From Helicobacter monodelphidis (GTDB taxonomy: Bacteria > Campylobacterota > Campylobacteria > Campylobacterales > Helicobacteraceae): a stretch of DNA of 64,000 nucleotides. Made by a program: the position numbers and the translations under genes. Position 1 is the first letter of the stretch. Every line of letters starts with the position of its first letter. This document shows, piece after piece, positions 36,317 to 45,383 of the stretch. The stretch spans positions 1 through 64,000 of the forward strand of contig NZ_NHYN01000004.1 of assembly GCF_003288845.1 (NCBI RefSeq), read 5' to 3'. The notes under the pieces were generated by a model. It was not told where the DNA came from. It was given only the letters and a program-made list of their open reading frames with translations, and did not search any database.

Positions 36317-37942
36317 ATGCGATTGAAAAACTGGTTAATTCTATCGGTAGCAACTTTTTTTACCTTTCTTGCACCAGGTATATTTTTTAGCTTATTGAAT
36401 CAAAATTATATTTTTAGAATAGAAATTGTCTTTCTTGTTGCTTTTATTCCTGCTGCACTTTTATTGCCACTAGTTAAACCTCGCATCATCTCTATTGGTA
36501 TTCTTATCGTTTTTGCTGTAATGGAGATCTTCCAGTTTTGCCATCTCTTTTGGTTTGGAACACCTCTTAGCGTTTTTAGCTTAGCACTCATTTCTAAAGA
36601 ATGGCACGAAATTCTTAATACTGCACAAGGTAGTCTTCGTGGTATTATTTATGTGATAGCCATTCTTGTTTTTTATGGTGGATTAATTCTTGCCTACTTA
36701 AAATTGCAATGCTCTAAAAACTATTTTGCGTTAGTAGGTATTGTTATCTTGCTTTCTGTCTTGCCACACAAAGCAATTTTTAAAACTCCTAGTATTAATA
36801 ATTTTTTGCCACGCAATGATAGTGTTAGCTTGTATAATAGTTTACGCGTGTTCACTGCATATTTTTTGATTTATCTCCCCAAAGATTCTAGCCCAATTAA
36901 AAAATATCAACCTTATGAGATAGTAGAGAAAAAGACTCTTCCACCACGAAATATTGTGATTATTTTAGCAGAAAGTGTGAATGCAAATAATATTGGCATT
37001 TTAGGTTACAAGAGGAATACAACTCCTTTGCTCTCTGAACTTATGCAACAAGATCCTTATTTTGTAGCTAAGAAAGCAATCTCTAGCTCTGTTCTTACGC
37101 GAATATCAACTGCTATGTTTTTTAATCTTGTTTATGAATATGACAATATTGTTCATCTTTCGCAACAAAATTTTCATCTTTTTAAGCTGGCTAAGGAGGC
37201 TGGATTTACAACCTATTATATTTCCAACCAAACTGAAGCTGAAGTAATTCCAATGGCATCAAATTATATCGATATCTTGCGAACTAAAGAATCTTATCTA
37301 TTTCGCTCCAATGAAATAGGTGATTTAGTTTTATTAGAACAACTCGATAAGTTTTTGCCTGAATTAGAATATTCAGAAAATGCTGGAAATTTTATTGTAC
37401 TTCATCAAAGAAACCCACATTCTCCTTATGAAAATAGCTATCGTGCATATCCAGAAGCTGAAGTTTTTCCTTTGGAAAATCTTACAGAAGATGTGTATCG
37501 TGAGAATAGTTATGACAATGCGATGATTTTTAATGATTATATCATTTCAAGTATTTTTAAAAAATTCAAATCCCTTTCTATGCCTACTTATATTTTATTT
37601 GTGCCAGACCACGGTGAAGCTATGGGAGAAGTGGGAGACAATGGTTATCAAGAATTTGGGCATTCTTTTTTAAGTCAGCATGTTGCAAATATTCCGCTTT
37701 TTGCAACATTATACAATGGAAAAGATGATATATACGTTCAAAAACTTAAGGATTTTTTCTATCCTACGCATTATGAAATTGGTATGCTCATCGCTGAAGT
37801 CATGGGCTATAAAATCCATAATCCTAATCCAATATTAGAGAATGTTTTTTTTATTAATGGGGTAGATATTGCCGGAAATATGGGACATATACGCGTAATT
37901 AAAGACAAAGAAAAAAGCAAAATTGAATTCCAAAAATTCTAA
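36317..37942 (+). CDS. Phosphoethanolamine transferase, EptA/CptA-like
   Basis: 541 residues. Five N-terminal membrane spans (about 1-165), then a periplasmic alkaline-phosphatase/sulfatase-like domain. Metal-binding motifs: IVIILAESVNANNIGILGYKR (first Glu), SSSVLTRISTAMFF (the Thr of LTR is the likely nucleophile), FVPDHGEAMGE (Asp, His) and FGHSF (His). The family moves phosphoethanolamine from phosphatidylethanolamine to lipid A, LPS core or, in Campylobacter, the flagellar rod, raising polymyxin resistance. Which acceptor is used here is not known. GGGAG lies before the ATG. Confidence 0.88.
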   Translation: MRLKNWLILSVATFFTFLAPGIFFSLLNQNYIFRIEIVFLVAFIPAALLLPLVKPRIISIGILIVFAVMEIFQFCHLFWFGTPLSVFSLALISKEWHEILNTAQGSLRGIIYVIAILVFYGGLILAYLKLQCSKNYFALVGIVILLSVLPHKAIFKTPSINNFLPRNDSVSLYNSLRVFTAYFLIYLPKDSSPIKKYQPYEIVEKKTLPPRNIVIILAESVNANNIGILGYKRNTTPLLSELMQQDPYFVAKKAISSSVLTRISTAMFFNLVYEYDNIVHLSQQNFHLFKLAKEAGFTTYYISNQTEAEVIPMASNYIDILRTKESYLFRSNEIGDLVLLEQLDKFLPELEYSENAGNFIVLHQRNPHSPYENSYRAYPEAEVFPLENLTEDVYRENSYDNAMIFNDYIISSIFKKFKSLSMPTYILFVPDHGEAMGEVGDNGYQEFGHSFLSQHVANIPLFATLYNGKDDIYVQKLKDFFYPTHYEIGMLIAEVMGYKIHNPNPILENVFFINGVDIAGNMGHIRVIKDKEKSKIEFQKF

Positions 37943-38255
37943 CTTGACATTAAACCTTTATCCAAAGATCTCCTAAAACATTCCTTAGAGCTATTTTACT
38001 CTAATCTTTGTGTGTAGATTCATTATCTTTTTGCACATAAATCTACAGAAAAGGATTGAGGTAAATTTATGTATCCTTATATGGCAATTTTTGTAATCAT
38101 TAAGAATCTTTTAGTCAAATCTTTGTGGATTTTAAAATCCTCTAGTATTCCCTATTGTTTGATTGAATTCTTTTGTAGAGAATGTTTTGGTATTGGCTAG
38201 AGGTGATTAAAATTAGTCATTCTAGTATAATTTTCTTGAAAAGTTTTGTAAAATT
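37943..38255. other. Intergenic region, 313 bp
   Basis: Convergent spacer between the phosphoethanolamine transferase gene and the DUF354 gene. AT-rich. A loose inverted repeat (CTAGAGGTGA / TCATTCTAG) near 38197-38226 could be part of a terminator, but pairing is imperfect. No frame, RNA or repeat I can support. Confidence 0.4.
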
Positions 38256-39344
38256 TTATTTTTTTGGCTTTAAAATAATCTCTTCAATTTTTGAGATAAT
38301 GGAATTAAAATTACATTCACCACGAACAAAATAGCTTTGGCTATTCACCCTTTTGCCTATCATATTTTTGGTAATTTCAATAATTTCTGAAGCATTTTGA
38401 CTCCAAAACATTAGCTGATTTTTAAGAAGATATTGGTCATGTACAAGCCATATAGAACGTGTAGATATTGTTGGAATGCCATAGCAAACTGCTTCAAGAT
38501 TCATTGTTCCGCCCCCACCAATAAAAATATCAATAAAAGGATAAAATTCTTCGGGTTTTAATTTTTCTTCTAGTACACTTGCAATATGTCCAAAATCTCT
38601 TTTTAAGCGATCTTTTTCATAGCGAGGCATAATCACAATATTCGCATCCAGCTTTTGCTTTAAAAGTGGAATCACCTCATAAATTGTTGGAATTTTTTCT
38701 TTGACATAGTGGGCCTTATATTCTTCCTCACGTACGAGAATTGTTGGCTTTGTTAAGTCTAAATTATATCGTTTGCGGAAGTCATTTTTATCATCTTTTT
38801 GAATATCATTAATCCACAATGCAACATCAATAAAGGGGTAGGGGATAGCTTGATGTTCATCAAGGGCAAAGCGGAGCATCAATTCTCTTGGTAAAACAAA
38901 GGGATAAAAAAATAAATGCGAAAAGGGAAGGGTTAAGCGAGAAACGGCTGTAAGCTCTGTCGGACAATTAATGTCGCCTGGTGTTGTAAAGGCTGGAGTA
39001 TCGTAGATATTGACAACAGGAATGCCAATTCCGTAAGCAACATGAACACTATCTACAACAGCACCACAAATGAGTACATCCGGTGTTCCTTTTGCACGAA
39101 ATAAATCAAGAATCTCTTTTTGTCTGAATATTCTGGCTTCAAATTTTTCTAAGAGTGTTGAACCACCATATTCTCCTAAAACAATATGCTCAATCCCATG
39201 AATATCCAAAATTTCTTTCGCCTCCGTATAATGTGGTGCATAACGTGTCGTTACTAAAACTTTATAATTAAGCTCCAAGAGTTCTTGAATCATCTTAGAA
39301 AAAAACATTGCATATTTAGGCGTTGCAACATCAATCCAAATCAT
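38256..39344 (-). CDS. DUF354-family (glycosyltransferase-like) protein
   Basis: 362 residues from the ATG at 39344, which overlaps the asnB stop (ATGA) and has GGAG 8 nt before; a longer start at 39380 is inside asnB. Two Rossmann-like halves: MIWIDVATPKYAMFFSKMI at the N-terminus, DVLICGAVVDSVHVAYGIG, and GGGGTMNLEAVCYGIPTIST near residue 285-304, the nucleotide-sugar type C-terminal motif. DUF354 proteins resemble UDP-GlcNAc 2-epimerase/GT-B folds and occur in surface-polysaccharide loci. Exact reaction unknown. Confidence 0.8.
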   Translation of the reverse strand: MIWIDVATPKYAMFFSKMIQELLELNYKVLVTTRYAPHYTEAKEILDIHGIEHIVLGEYGGSTLLEKFEARIFRQKEILDLFRAKGTPDVLICGAVVDSVHVAYGIGIPVVNIYDTPAFTTPGDINCPTELTAVSRLTLPFSHLFFYPFVLPRELMLRFALDEHQAIPYPFIDVALWINDIQKDDKNDFRKRYNLDLTKPTILVREEEYKAHYVKEKIPTIYEVIPLLKQKLDANIVIMPRYEKDRLKRDFGHIASVLEEKLKPEEFYPFIDIFIGGGGTMNLEAVCYGIPTISTRSIWLVHDQYLLKNQLMFWSQNASEIIEITKNMIGKRVNSQSYFVRGECNFNSIISKIEEIILKPKK

Positions 39345-41023
39345 TTGCGTATCTCCTTTAATGCTTGAAAAATTGCCCATCTCACATCAAATAAAGATTC
39401 ATACTCCATACCTAACTCTTTCATTAAGGCGACTTCTGGAGATGAAAAACCAATCTTATCGCGTCTATAGGCAAGTTTTTTGCTACCTAGCCTTTCTAAA
39501 AGAATGCGTAGGAGATATTTACTGTAACCTTTTGCAAATTTTAATCCTTCTGTAATCTCAAAAGCAAATTCTACAATACGATAATCTGTAAAAGGTGTCC
39601 TGTTCTCAACCCCAACTGCCATTGCATTTCTATCTTCATAACGAAGCAAATGTGGTAAATTAAATAAGGTGGTATCAAGCCATAAACTCTGATTGAAGTC
39701 AGGCAAAAATCGTTCCAATAGGAATTGAAAAGATGGAATAGGCATTCCGTATTGTTGCATTTTTTGGACATTGCGTGCATTGTCCTCTTGAAAAAGTTGT
39801 AGCTTAAGTTCCCGATTTAAAGAACATTTTAAGCCCAACATATATTCAGTTAAGGCTTCTTTACCATAAAGCTGAATACGAAATTCAAATTCTTGCCGAT
39901 TCTGGAAAATAAAGCGTCCAGCATGATGATAATAACCACCAAATAACTCATCAGCACCTTGCCCACCTAGAGTAACCTTGCAATAAGGTGCAATGGATTG
40001 AAAAAGCAAAAATTGTGCATAAACCGAAAAACTTCTAAAGATTTCATCTTGTATGTATACGAGCTGATGAAAATGTTGCTTAAAATCGCTTAAGTGTGGT
40101 GAAATAATTTGAATAGGAATCTCTAAGTTGCGACCCAGTTCCTGAATGTGTATACTCTCATCGCTTTCTTGAAAGTCCGTGAAGCTAACACCAAAAAAAT
40201 GGCATTGCCCACCTAATCTCTGAATGTAATGTGCAAGAATGGAGCTATCAATTCCACCTGAAACAGATAAAGCAACGGGTACATCAGAGCGAAGTCGTAT
40301 TCGAACGGCATCTTGCAGGAGTTCATCAAGCTTTTCTATCGCCTCTTCTAAGCGGGTGTATTTGCGGGAGGGTGTAAAATCCCAATATTTTGTACACTTA
40401 AGTTCTTGATTTTTAAATATTCCATAATGTGCTGCTGGAAATGAATAAATATTTTGGTAAATACTTTGCTGAATGCTACCAGCACCAAACAGTAGCCACG
40501 ATGCAACCTCCTCTAAACAAAAAGGTTGAGGTAAAATTTCTAAAATTGCTTTAATTTCAGATGCAAAAAGAAGTTGTTGATTGATGAGAGAATAAAAAAG
40601 AGGCTTATTTCCCAGCCTGTCTCTTGCTAAAAAAACCTCCCCATTATGTTTATTGTAGATGGCAAATGCAAAATCTCCATTGAATTTACTCACACATTTT
40701 TCATTCCAAAAAGCATAGGCGTGAAGCAAGACTTCCGTGTCGCTTGTTGTATAAAAAGGTACATTCTGTTGAATGAGTTGTTGCTTAATTTCAATATAAT
40801 TATAGATTTCTCCATTGAATACAAGGGATAGATGAGGGCAAAAGGGCGAATGAAATGGTTGATTAGCCTCCTCGCTTAAATCAATAATGCTTAAACGATT
40901 ATGTGCCATTGCAAAATTATGGTGCTCAAAGTACCCACTTGCGTTTTTACCACGATGCTTCATAGTTTCATTGGCACGCAAAATATCTTGTAGCGGATAA
41001 TACCCTCCACAAATACTACACAT
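39341..41023 (-). CDS. asnB: Glutamine-hydrolysing asparagine synthetase AsnB-like
   Basis: 560 residues. N-terminal class II glutaminase with the Cys2 nucleophile (MCSICGGYY), NRLSIIDLS, FNGEIYNY and SDTEVLLHAY; C-terminal ATP pyrophosphatase with SVSGGIDSSILAHY. Makes asparagine from aspartate or, in glycan loci, amidates a sugar acid. Overlap with the DUF354 gene and opposite orientation to the Crp/Fnr gene suggest a small two-gene operon; a role in amidating a surface sugar is as likely as plain asparagine synthesis. Shorter C-terminus than some homologues but complete. Confidence 0.9.
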   Translation of the reverse strand: MCSICGGYYPLQDILRANETMKHRGKNASGYFEHHNFAMAHNRLSIIDLSEEANQPFHSPFCPHLSLVFNGEIYNYIEIKQQLIQQNVPFYTTSDTEVLLHAYAFWNEKCVSKFNGDFAFAIYNKHNGEVFLARDRLGNKPLFYSLINQQLLFASEIKAILEILPQPFCLEEVASWLLFGAGSIQQSIYQNIYSFPAAHYGIFKNQELKCTKYWDFTPSRKYTRLEEAIEKLDELLQDAVRIRLRSDVPVALSVSGGIDSSILAHYIQRLGGQCHFFGVSFTDFQESDESIHIQELGRNLEIPIQIISPHLSDFKQHFHQLVYIQDEIFRSFSVYAQFLLFQSIAPYCKVTLGGQGADELFGGYYHHAGRFIFQNRQEFEFRIQLYGKEALTEYMLGLKCSLNRELKLQLFQEDNARNVQKMQQYGMPIPSFQFLLERFLPDFNQSLWLDTTLFNLPHLLRYEDRNAMAVGVENRTPFTDYRIVEFAFEITEGLKFAKGYSKYLLRILLERLGSKKLAYRRDKIGFSSPEVALMKELGMEYESLFDVRWAIFQALKEIRK

Positions 41024-41089
41024 TATTTTCCTTATTGTCTTTGAATTTTGGTATTATATCCAAACAACACTTAATTAAGGGGTAAGATA

Positions 41090-41653
41090 ATGCAACACCA
41101 TTTAGAAATGCTTTTTAAGGTTGGATTGCAGAAAAAATATAAAAAAGATGAAATTATATTTTTTGAGGGAGAAAAACCTTTATTTTTCTTTGTGCTGTTA
41201 GAGGGTAAAATAAGAATTTACAAAACTCAAGAAACAGGAATACAAAAAACATTACATGTATTCAATAGCGTAAGTTTGATTGCAGAAATGCCTTCTTTTC
41301 GTGGAATACCCTATCCGGCTACGGCAATTTGTGAAAAAGAAAGTATTATTTTAAGAATTTGCATTCAAGATCTTAAGAAACAATTACAAGATTCACAATT
41401 TTCCTTACTGCTTATCCAATCTCTCTTTGAAAAGATTCGTATTTTAGAGCAATATATCCAAGAATCTCAAGAACCTTTATCGCAACGTGTTCTTACTTTT
41501 TTAAGCAATCATCAAGAAGAGATTCTTTCTCTTAATCAACGTCAAATCGCACAACGATTGAATACAACGGCTGAATCTTTATCGCGAGTGCTAAAGAAGT
41601 TGAAAAATGAAAATAAAATTAATGTTGTTAAGGGAAAAATTTATTTGAATTAA
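41090..41653 (+). CDS. Crp/Fnr-family transcription regulator
   Basis: 187 residues. N-terminal cyclic-nucleotide-type beta-barrel (KKDEIIFFEGEKPLFFFVLLEGKIRIYK), a dimer helix and a C-terminal HTH_Crp: LNQRQIAQRLNTTAESLSRVLKKL near residue 145-168. No N-terminal Fe-S cysteines as in FNR, so the signal is not oxygen by that route; heme- or NO-sensing relatives exist in Campylobacter (NssR). Promoter region contains TTTGG-N8-CCAAA overlapping TATTAT at 41046-41063, a candidate autoregulatory site. Divergent from asnB. Confidence 0.85.
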   Translation: MQHHLEMLFKVGLQKKYKKDEIIFFEGEKPLFFFVLLEGKIRIYKTQETGIQKTLHVFNSVSLIAEMPSFRGIPYPATAICEKESIILRICIQDLKKQLQDSQFSLLLIQSLFEKIRILEQYIQESQEPLSQRVLTFLSNHQEEILSLNQRQIAQRLNTTAESLSRVLKKLKNENKINVVKGKIYLN

Positions 41654-41785
41654 TTTTTGCCGTATTATAAATAATAATTCATTTATAATTATTTATATCT
41701 AAAAAAGTAATAATAAGAGGATTTTAAGCGATTTTAATGTTAAATACACTCTACGATAAATACACTTAAATTAGGAGATTTCGCT

Positions 41786-42952
41786 ATGGAATATTCTCGT
41801 CGTATCAGCTCTCTTTCTGAATCCATCACAATTGCCATTAGCACTTTAGCAAGAGATTTAAAGGCAGGTGGAAAGGATATTTTGTCATTTTCTGCCGGAG
41901 AACCAGATTTTGATACCCCGCAATTAGTTAAAGATGAAGCAATAAAAGCTATTCAAGAAGGTTTTACAAAATATACCGCAGTATCTGGAATTATTGAATT
42001 GCGTAAAGCAATTGTAGCCAAACTACAAAAGGACAATCAATTAAGTTATACACCTGATGAAATTCTCGTAAGCAATGGTGCAAAACATTCCTTATTTAAT
42101 ATTTTTTCTGCTCTCATTAATAATGAAGATGAAGTGATTATTCCTGCCCCGTATTGGGTAACTTATCCAGAACTGGTTACTTATTTTGGAGGAAAAAATG
42201 TCTTTATTCAAACAAGTGATGAAACTGCATTTAAAATTACGAAGGAACAGCTTAAATCAGCTATCACATCAAAGACAAAAATGTTGATTTTAAACACTCC
42301 ATCTAATCCGACCGGTTCAATTTATAGCCGACAAGAGATTCAAGAATTAGCAGAAGTGCTGAAAGATACAGATATTTGGGTTGTGAGTGACGAAATGTAT
42401 GAAAAACTGATTTATGACACAACTTTTACTTCTGTGGCAAGCGTAGGAACAGATATGCTGGAGCGGACAATTAGCGTTAATGGCGTGAGTAAATCTGCAG
42501 CGATGACGGGTTGGCGTATGGGTTATTTAGCCTCTAAGGATAAAAAACTTGTAAAAATGTTAGATAATCTGCAAAGTCAATGTACCTCCAATATTAATTC
42601 CATTACACAGAAGGCGTCTATGTCTGTTTTAGATGGACGTATCGATAAAGATATTCAAGCGATGTGTGGAGAATTTAAAAAGCGTAGAGATGAGGCAATT
42701 TCACTTTTTAATGCAATTGATGGCGTGTCTGTTGTCAAACCAGAGGGTGCTTTTTATTTATTTGTAAATATCAGCAAAATCGAAAAAGATTCCATGAAGT
42801 TTTGTAAAGAATTGCTTGAAAAAATGGGTGTTGCCGTTGTCCCAGGTATTGGCTTTGGAATAGATGGTTATTTCCGCTTCTCGTTCGCGACAGACATTCA
42901 AAGCATCCAAAAAGGAATTGAACGCATTGCAAACTTTATTCATCAAAAATAG
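41786..42952 (+). CDS. aspB: Aspartate aminotransferase, class I (AspB type)
   Basis: 388 residues, fold type I PLP enzyme. RRISSLSESITIAISTLARDLK, FSAGEPDFDTPQ, NTPSNPTGSIYSR, VSDEMYEKLIYD and the PLP lysine in NGVSKSAAMTGWRMGYL, with the late FRFSFATD (Arg for the carboxylate). These are the aspartate transaminase Ib signatures. Ribosome site TTAGGAG before ATG. Next gene follows at 24 bp. Confidence 0.93.
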   Translation: MEYSRRISSLSESITIAISTLARDLKAGGKDILSFSAGEPDFDTPQLVKDEAIKAIQEGFTKYTAVSGIIELRKAIVAKLQKDNQLSYTPDEILVSNGAKHSLFNIFSALINNEDEVIIPAPYWVTYPELVTYFGGKNVFIQTSDETAFKITKEQLKSAITSKTKMLILNTPSNPTGSIYSRQEIQELAEVLKDTDIWVVSDEMYEKLIYDTTFTSVASVGTDMLERTISVNGVSKSAAMTGWRMGYLASKDKKLVKMLDNLQSQCTSNINSITQKASMSVLDGRIDKDIQAMCGEFKKRRDEAISLFNAIDGVSVVKPEGAFYLFVNISKIEKDSMKFCKELLEKMGVAVVPGIGFGIDGYFRFSFATDIQSIQKGIERIANFIHQK

Positions 42953-42976
42953 TCAACTAGTTTAATGGGGCGTAGA

Positions 42977-43639
42977 ATGCAGGAATTTCAGGTAATTTCA
43001 GATAGGGTTGAGCAAAGACGTGAGATACTTAAGCAAGATAAGACATTAATTGAAGTATTAGATTATGGAGCAGGAAATCCAGAAGATAGACGCAGTAAGG
43101 CACAAATGCAGGAGGGTGTTTGTGTGCAAGTTCCTTTATGTAGCCTTGCATCTATTGGTGTTAAACGCGAGAAAGCACAAATTCTTTATTCTCTATTTTC
43201 AAAATATTATCCGCAACGTATTCTTGAACTTGGCACTTGTTGTGGTTTTTCAAGTGTTTATATGAGTCTTTTTGCACCGCAAGCATATATCCATACAATT
43301 GAGGGTAGCCCAAATACAGCCGAAATTGCAAAGCAAAACCATACTTTTTTTAAATGCCAGAACATTCAGATTCATATTGGACGTTTTGATTCTGTACTTC
43401 CTTCCTTGCTTCCTCAAATCGTTCCTATTGATTTTGCATTTATTGACGGACATCACGACAAGGATGCTACGCTTGAATATTTTAGAATGATTTTACCTTT
43501 TATGGCACAAAACTCGATTATGCTTTTTGATGATATTGCTTGGAATGAGCTTATGCAAGAGGCTTGGAAGGAGATTCTTGCATTGAAGCATCACTCATCT
43601 ATGCAGGATTTTGGAACAATGGGGGCGATATGGCTGTAA
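42977..43639 (+). CDS. Class I SAM methyltransferase (O-methyltransferase-like)
   Basis: 220 residues from the second ATG, preceded by GGGG at the right distance; an ATG 12 bp earlier is in frame. SAM site RILELGTCCGFSSVYMSLFA at about 76-95, then HTIEGSPNTAEIA (acidic residue for the ribose), IDFAFIDGHHDKDATLEYF and IMLFDDIAW, the layout of the O-methyltransferase family 3 type. Overlaps the aminotransferase gene by 10 bp, so it belongs to the sugar-modification cluster. Acceptor not known. Confidence 0.8.
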   Translation: MQEFQVISDRVEQRREILKQDKTLIEVLDYGAGNPEDRRSKAQMQEGVCVQVPLCSLASIGVKREKAQILYSLFSKYYPQRILELGTCCGFSSVYMSLFAPQAYIHTIEGSPNTAEIAKQNHTFFKCQNIQIHIGRFDSVLPSLLPQIVPIDFAFIDGHHDKDATLEYFRMILPFMAQNSIMLFDDIAWNELMQEAWKEILALKHHSSMQDFGTMGAIWL

Positions 43640-44745
43640 AATTTCTTGATTTGTATCAGCAGTATTTATCTATTCAATCTGAAATTGATGCAGCGATTCA
43701 GTCGGTTATTTCCCAAAGTGCGTTTGTTGGTGGAAAATTTTTAAAGAATTTTGAAGAAGATTTTTGTCGTTTTTTAAAGACTGATTCTTATGCTTTAGGT
43801 GTTGCAAATGGCACAGATGCTTTAGAAATTGCTATTGAAGCATTGGACTTACCTCGTGATTCTGAGGTTCTTATTCCGGCAAATACTTTTGCTGCAACTG
43901 CTGAAGCAGTGGTTAGGAATGGGTTAAAAATTGTATTTGTCGATTGTGCTGATGATTACACCTTAGATATCAAGGATTTGAAGGCGAAAATTACCCCTAA
44001 AAGTCGTGCAATTATTGCGGTACATTTATATGGGCAGCCTTGTAGAATGGCAGAAATTTTAGAATTAGCAAAGCAGTATTCCTTGAGGGTGATTGAAGAT
44101 TGTGCTCAAGCACATGGGGCAAGATACAAGAGTGTATGTGTGGGGAATTTTGGGGATATTGCAACTTTTAGTTTTTATCCAGGTAAGAATCTTGGTGCGT
44201 ATGGAGATGGAGGAATGATTCTTGCAAAAATGCCACTTTTGCAGAAATGTATAAAAATTGCTCATCACGGTGGTTTGAAAAAATATGAGCATCAGATTGT
44301 TGGACGCAATTCGCGTCTTGATTCTTTGCAAGCAGCGATTTTGAGTGTGAAGATTCAGTATTTAGCACAATGGAATGTAAGGCGTCAAGAGATTGCAAGA
44401 ATGTATTGTCAAGCATTGCAACACCCAAAAATCATTTTACCCGCCTGTAGAGAAGAATGTGAATGTGTTTGGCATTTATTTGTTATCCGCGTACCGGAGG
44501 AACAGAGAGATTCTCTTTTTGCATATTTAAAAGATAAAGGCATTGAATGCGGTTTGCATTACCCAATTTGTCTGCCACATTCTCCCGCCTACCAGAAAAA
44601 GCCTTACGTTAAGGATACGCAAAACCCGAATGCAGAAAAGTGGGAAAGACAAATTCTTTCCTTACCTATGGGAGAACATTTGAGTGATGGCGATATAGAA
44701 GAGGTTGTTACAAAAATTTTATCTTTTTTTGAGTATGAACAATGA
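43630..44745 (+). CDS. DegT/DnrJ/EryC1-family sugar aminotransferase
   Basis: 371 residues from the ATG at 43630 (GGGGG 4 nt before). PLP enzyme that aminates a keto-sugar nucleotide. ALGVANGTDALEIAIEAL, LIPANTFAATAEAVV, RVIEDCAQAHGARY and the PLP lysine in FSFYPGKNLGAYGDGG with NSRLDSLQAAIL are typical of FdtB/QdtB/WlbC-like enzymes. Makes an amino sugar for LPS, capsule or flagellin glycan. Stop overlaps the kinase start (ATGA). Confidence 0.93.
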   Translation: MAVKFLDLYQQYLSIQSEIDAAIQSVISQSAFVGGKFLKNFEEDFCRFLKTDSYALGVANGTDALEIAIEALDLPRDSEVLIPANTFAATAEAVVRNGLKIVFVDCADDYTLDIKDLKAKITPKSRAIIAVHLYGQPCRMAEILELAKQYSLRVIEDCAQAHGARYKSVCVGNFGDIATFSFYPGKNLGAYGDGGMILAKMPLLQKCIKIAHHGGLKKYEHQIVGRNSRLDSLQAAILSVKIQYLAQWNVRRQEIARMYCQALQHPKIILPACREECECVWHLFVIRVPEEQRDSLFAYLKDKGIECGLHYPICLPHSPAYQKKPYVKDTQNPNAEKWERQILSLPMGEHLSDGDIEEVVTKILSFFEYEQ

Positions 44746-45266
44746 AGCAAGAATATGGTTTGGTTGTTTGGCTGACAGGGCTTGCAGGGAGTGGAAAAAG
44801 TACGATTGGTAGGGCATTATATCAACATTTAAGGCAAAGAATCAAACATATTGTTTATCTTGATGGTGATGAATTTCGCGAGTTATTTGAAAGTTTTGGC
44901 TATGATCGTTCTGCACGTGTAGAGGTTTCTAGGAAACGTTCTAAGCTCTGTTCCTTTTTGAGTTCTCAAGGGATTATTGTAATTGCTTCGACAGTTTCTT
45001 TGTATCAAGAAATTTATAAATTAAATCGTGCAAATATGCCCAATTATCTGGAAATATATGTGCAGTGCGATTTGCAGGAGCTTATTCAACGAGACCAGAA
45101 GGGGCTTTATACTCAAGCACTGAATGGAGAAACTTCTAATGTCGTCGGTGTTGATATTCCCTTTGATGAACCACAGGCTGACCTAATTATCCAAAATCAC
45201 ACAAAAGAACAATTAGAAAGTAACATTCAGCGTATTCTTGAGCAGATTAAAGAGAAAATACAATAA
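44742..45266 (+). CDS. CysC-like nucleotide kinase
   Basis: 174 residues, P-loop kinase like adenylylsulfate kinase: VVWLTGLAGSGKSTIGRALY (Walker A), VYLDGDEFRELFESFGYDR, and ANMPNYLEIYVQC. In a glycan setting it need not act on APS: Campylobacter Cj1415, which resembles CysC, phosphorylates cytidine diphosphoramidate for the O-methyl phosphoramidate decoration (recalled). None of the other genes of that pathway is seen here, so the substrate is open. No sulfate-assimilation genes are near. Confidence 0.82.
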   Translation: MKQEYGLVVWLTGLAGSGKSTIGRALYQHLRQRIKHIVYLDGDEFRELFESFGYDRSARVEVSRKRSKLCSFLSSQGIIVIASTVSLYQEIYKLNRANMPNYLEIYVQCDLQELIQRDQKGLYTQALNGETSNVVGVDIPFDEPQADLIIQNHTKEQLESNIQRILEQIKEKIQ

Positions 45267-45383
45267 CTTTTAAGTTATGTTTTGGTAGAATACCTGCCCT
45301 AAGCTTCAGAATTCATAACTCTGCGATTTTTGTTTATTGTTTTGTGATAGACTTTTAATATTTTAGAGAATTGAGGGTGGTTT

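Noticed and set aside
37943-38255. Possible small RNA or terminator
   Set aside because: Only an imperfect repeat and no promoter that I could support.
41667-41696. 9-bp inverted repeat ATAAATAAT / ATTATTTAT behind the Crp/Fnr gene
   Set aside because: It is made of A and T only in a very AT-rich spacer; chance is a good enough explanation.
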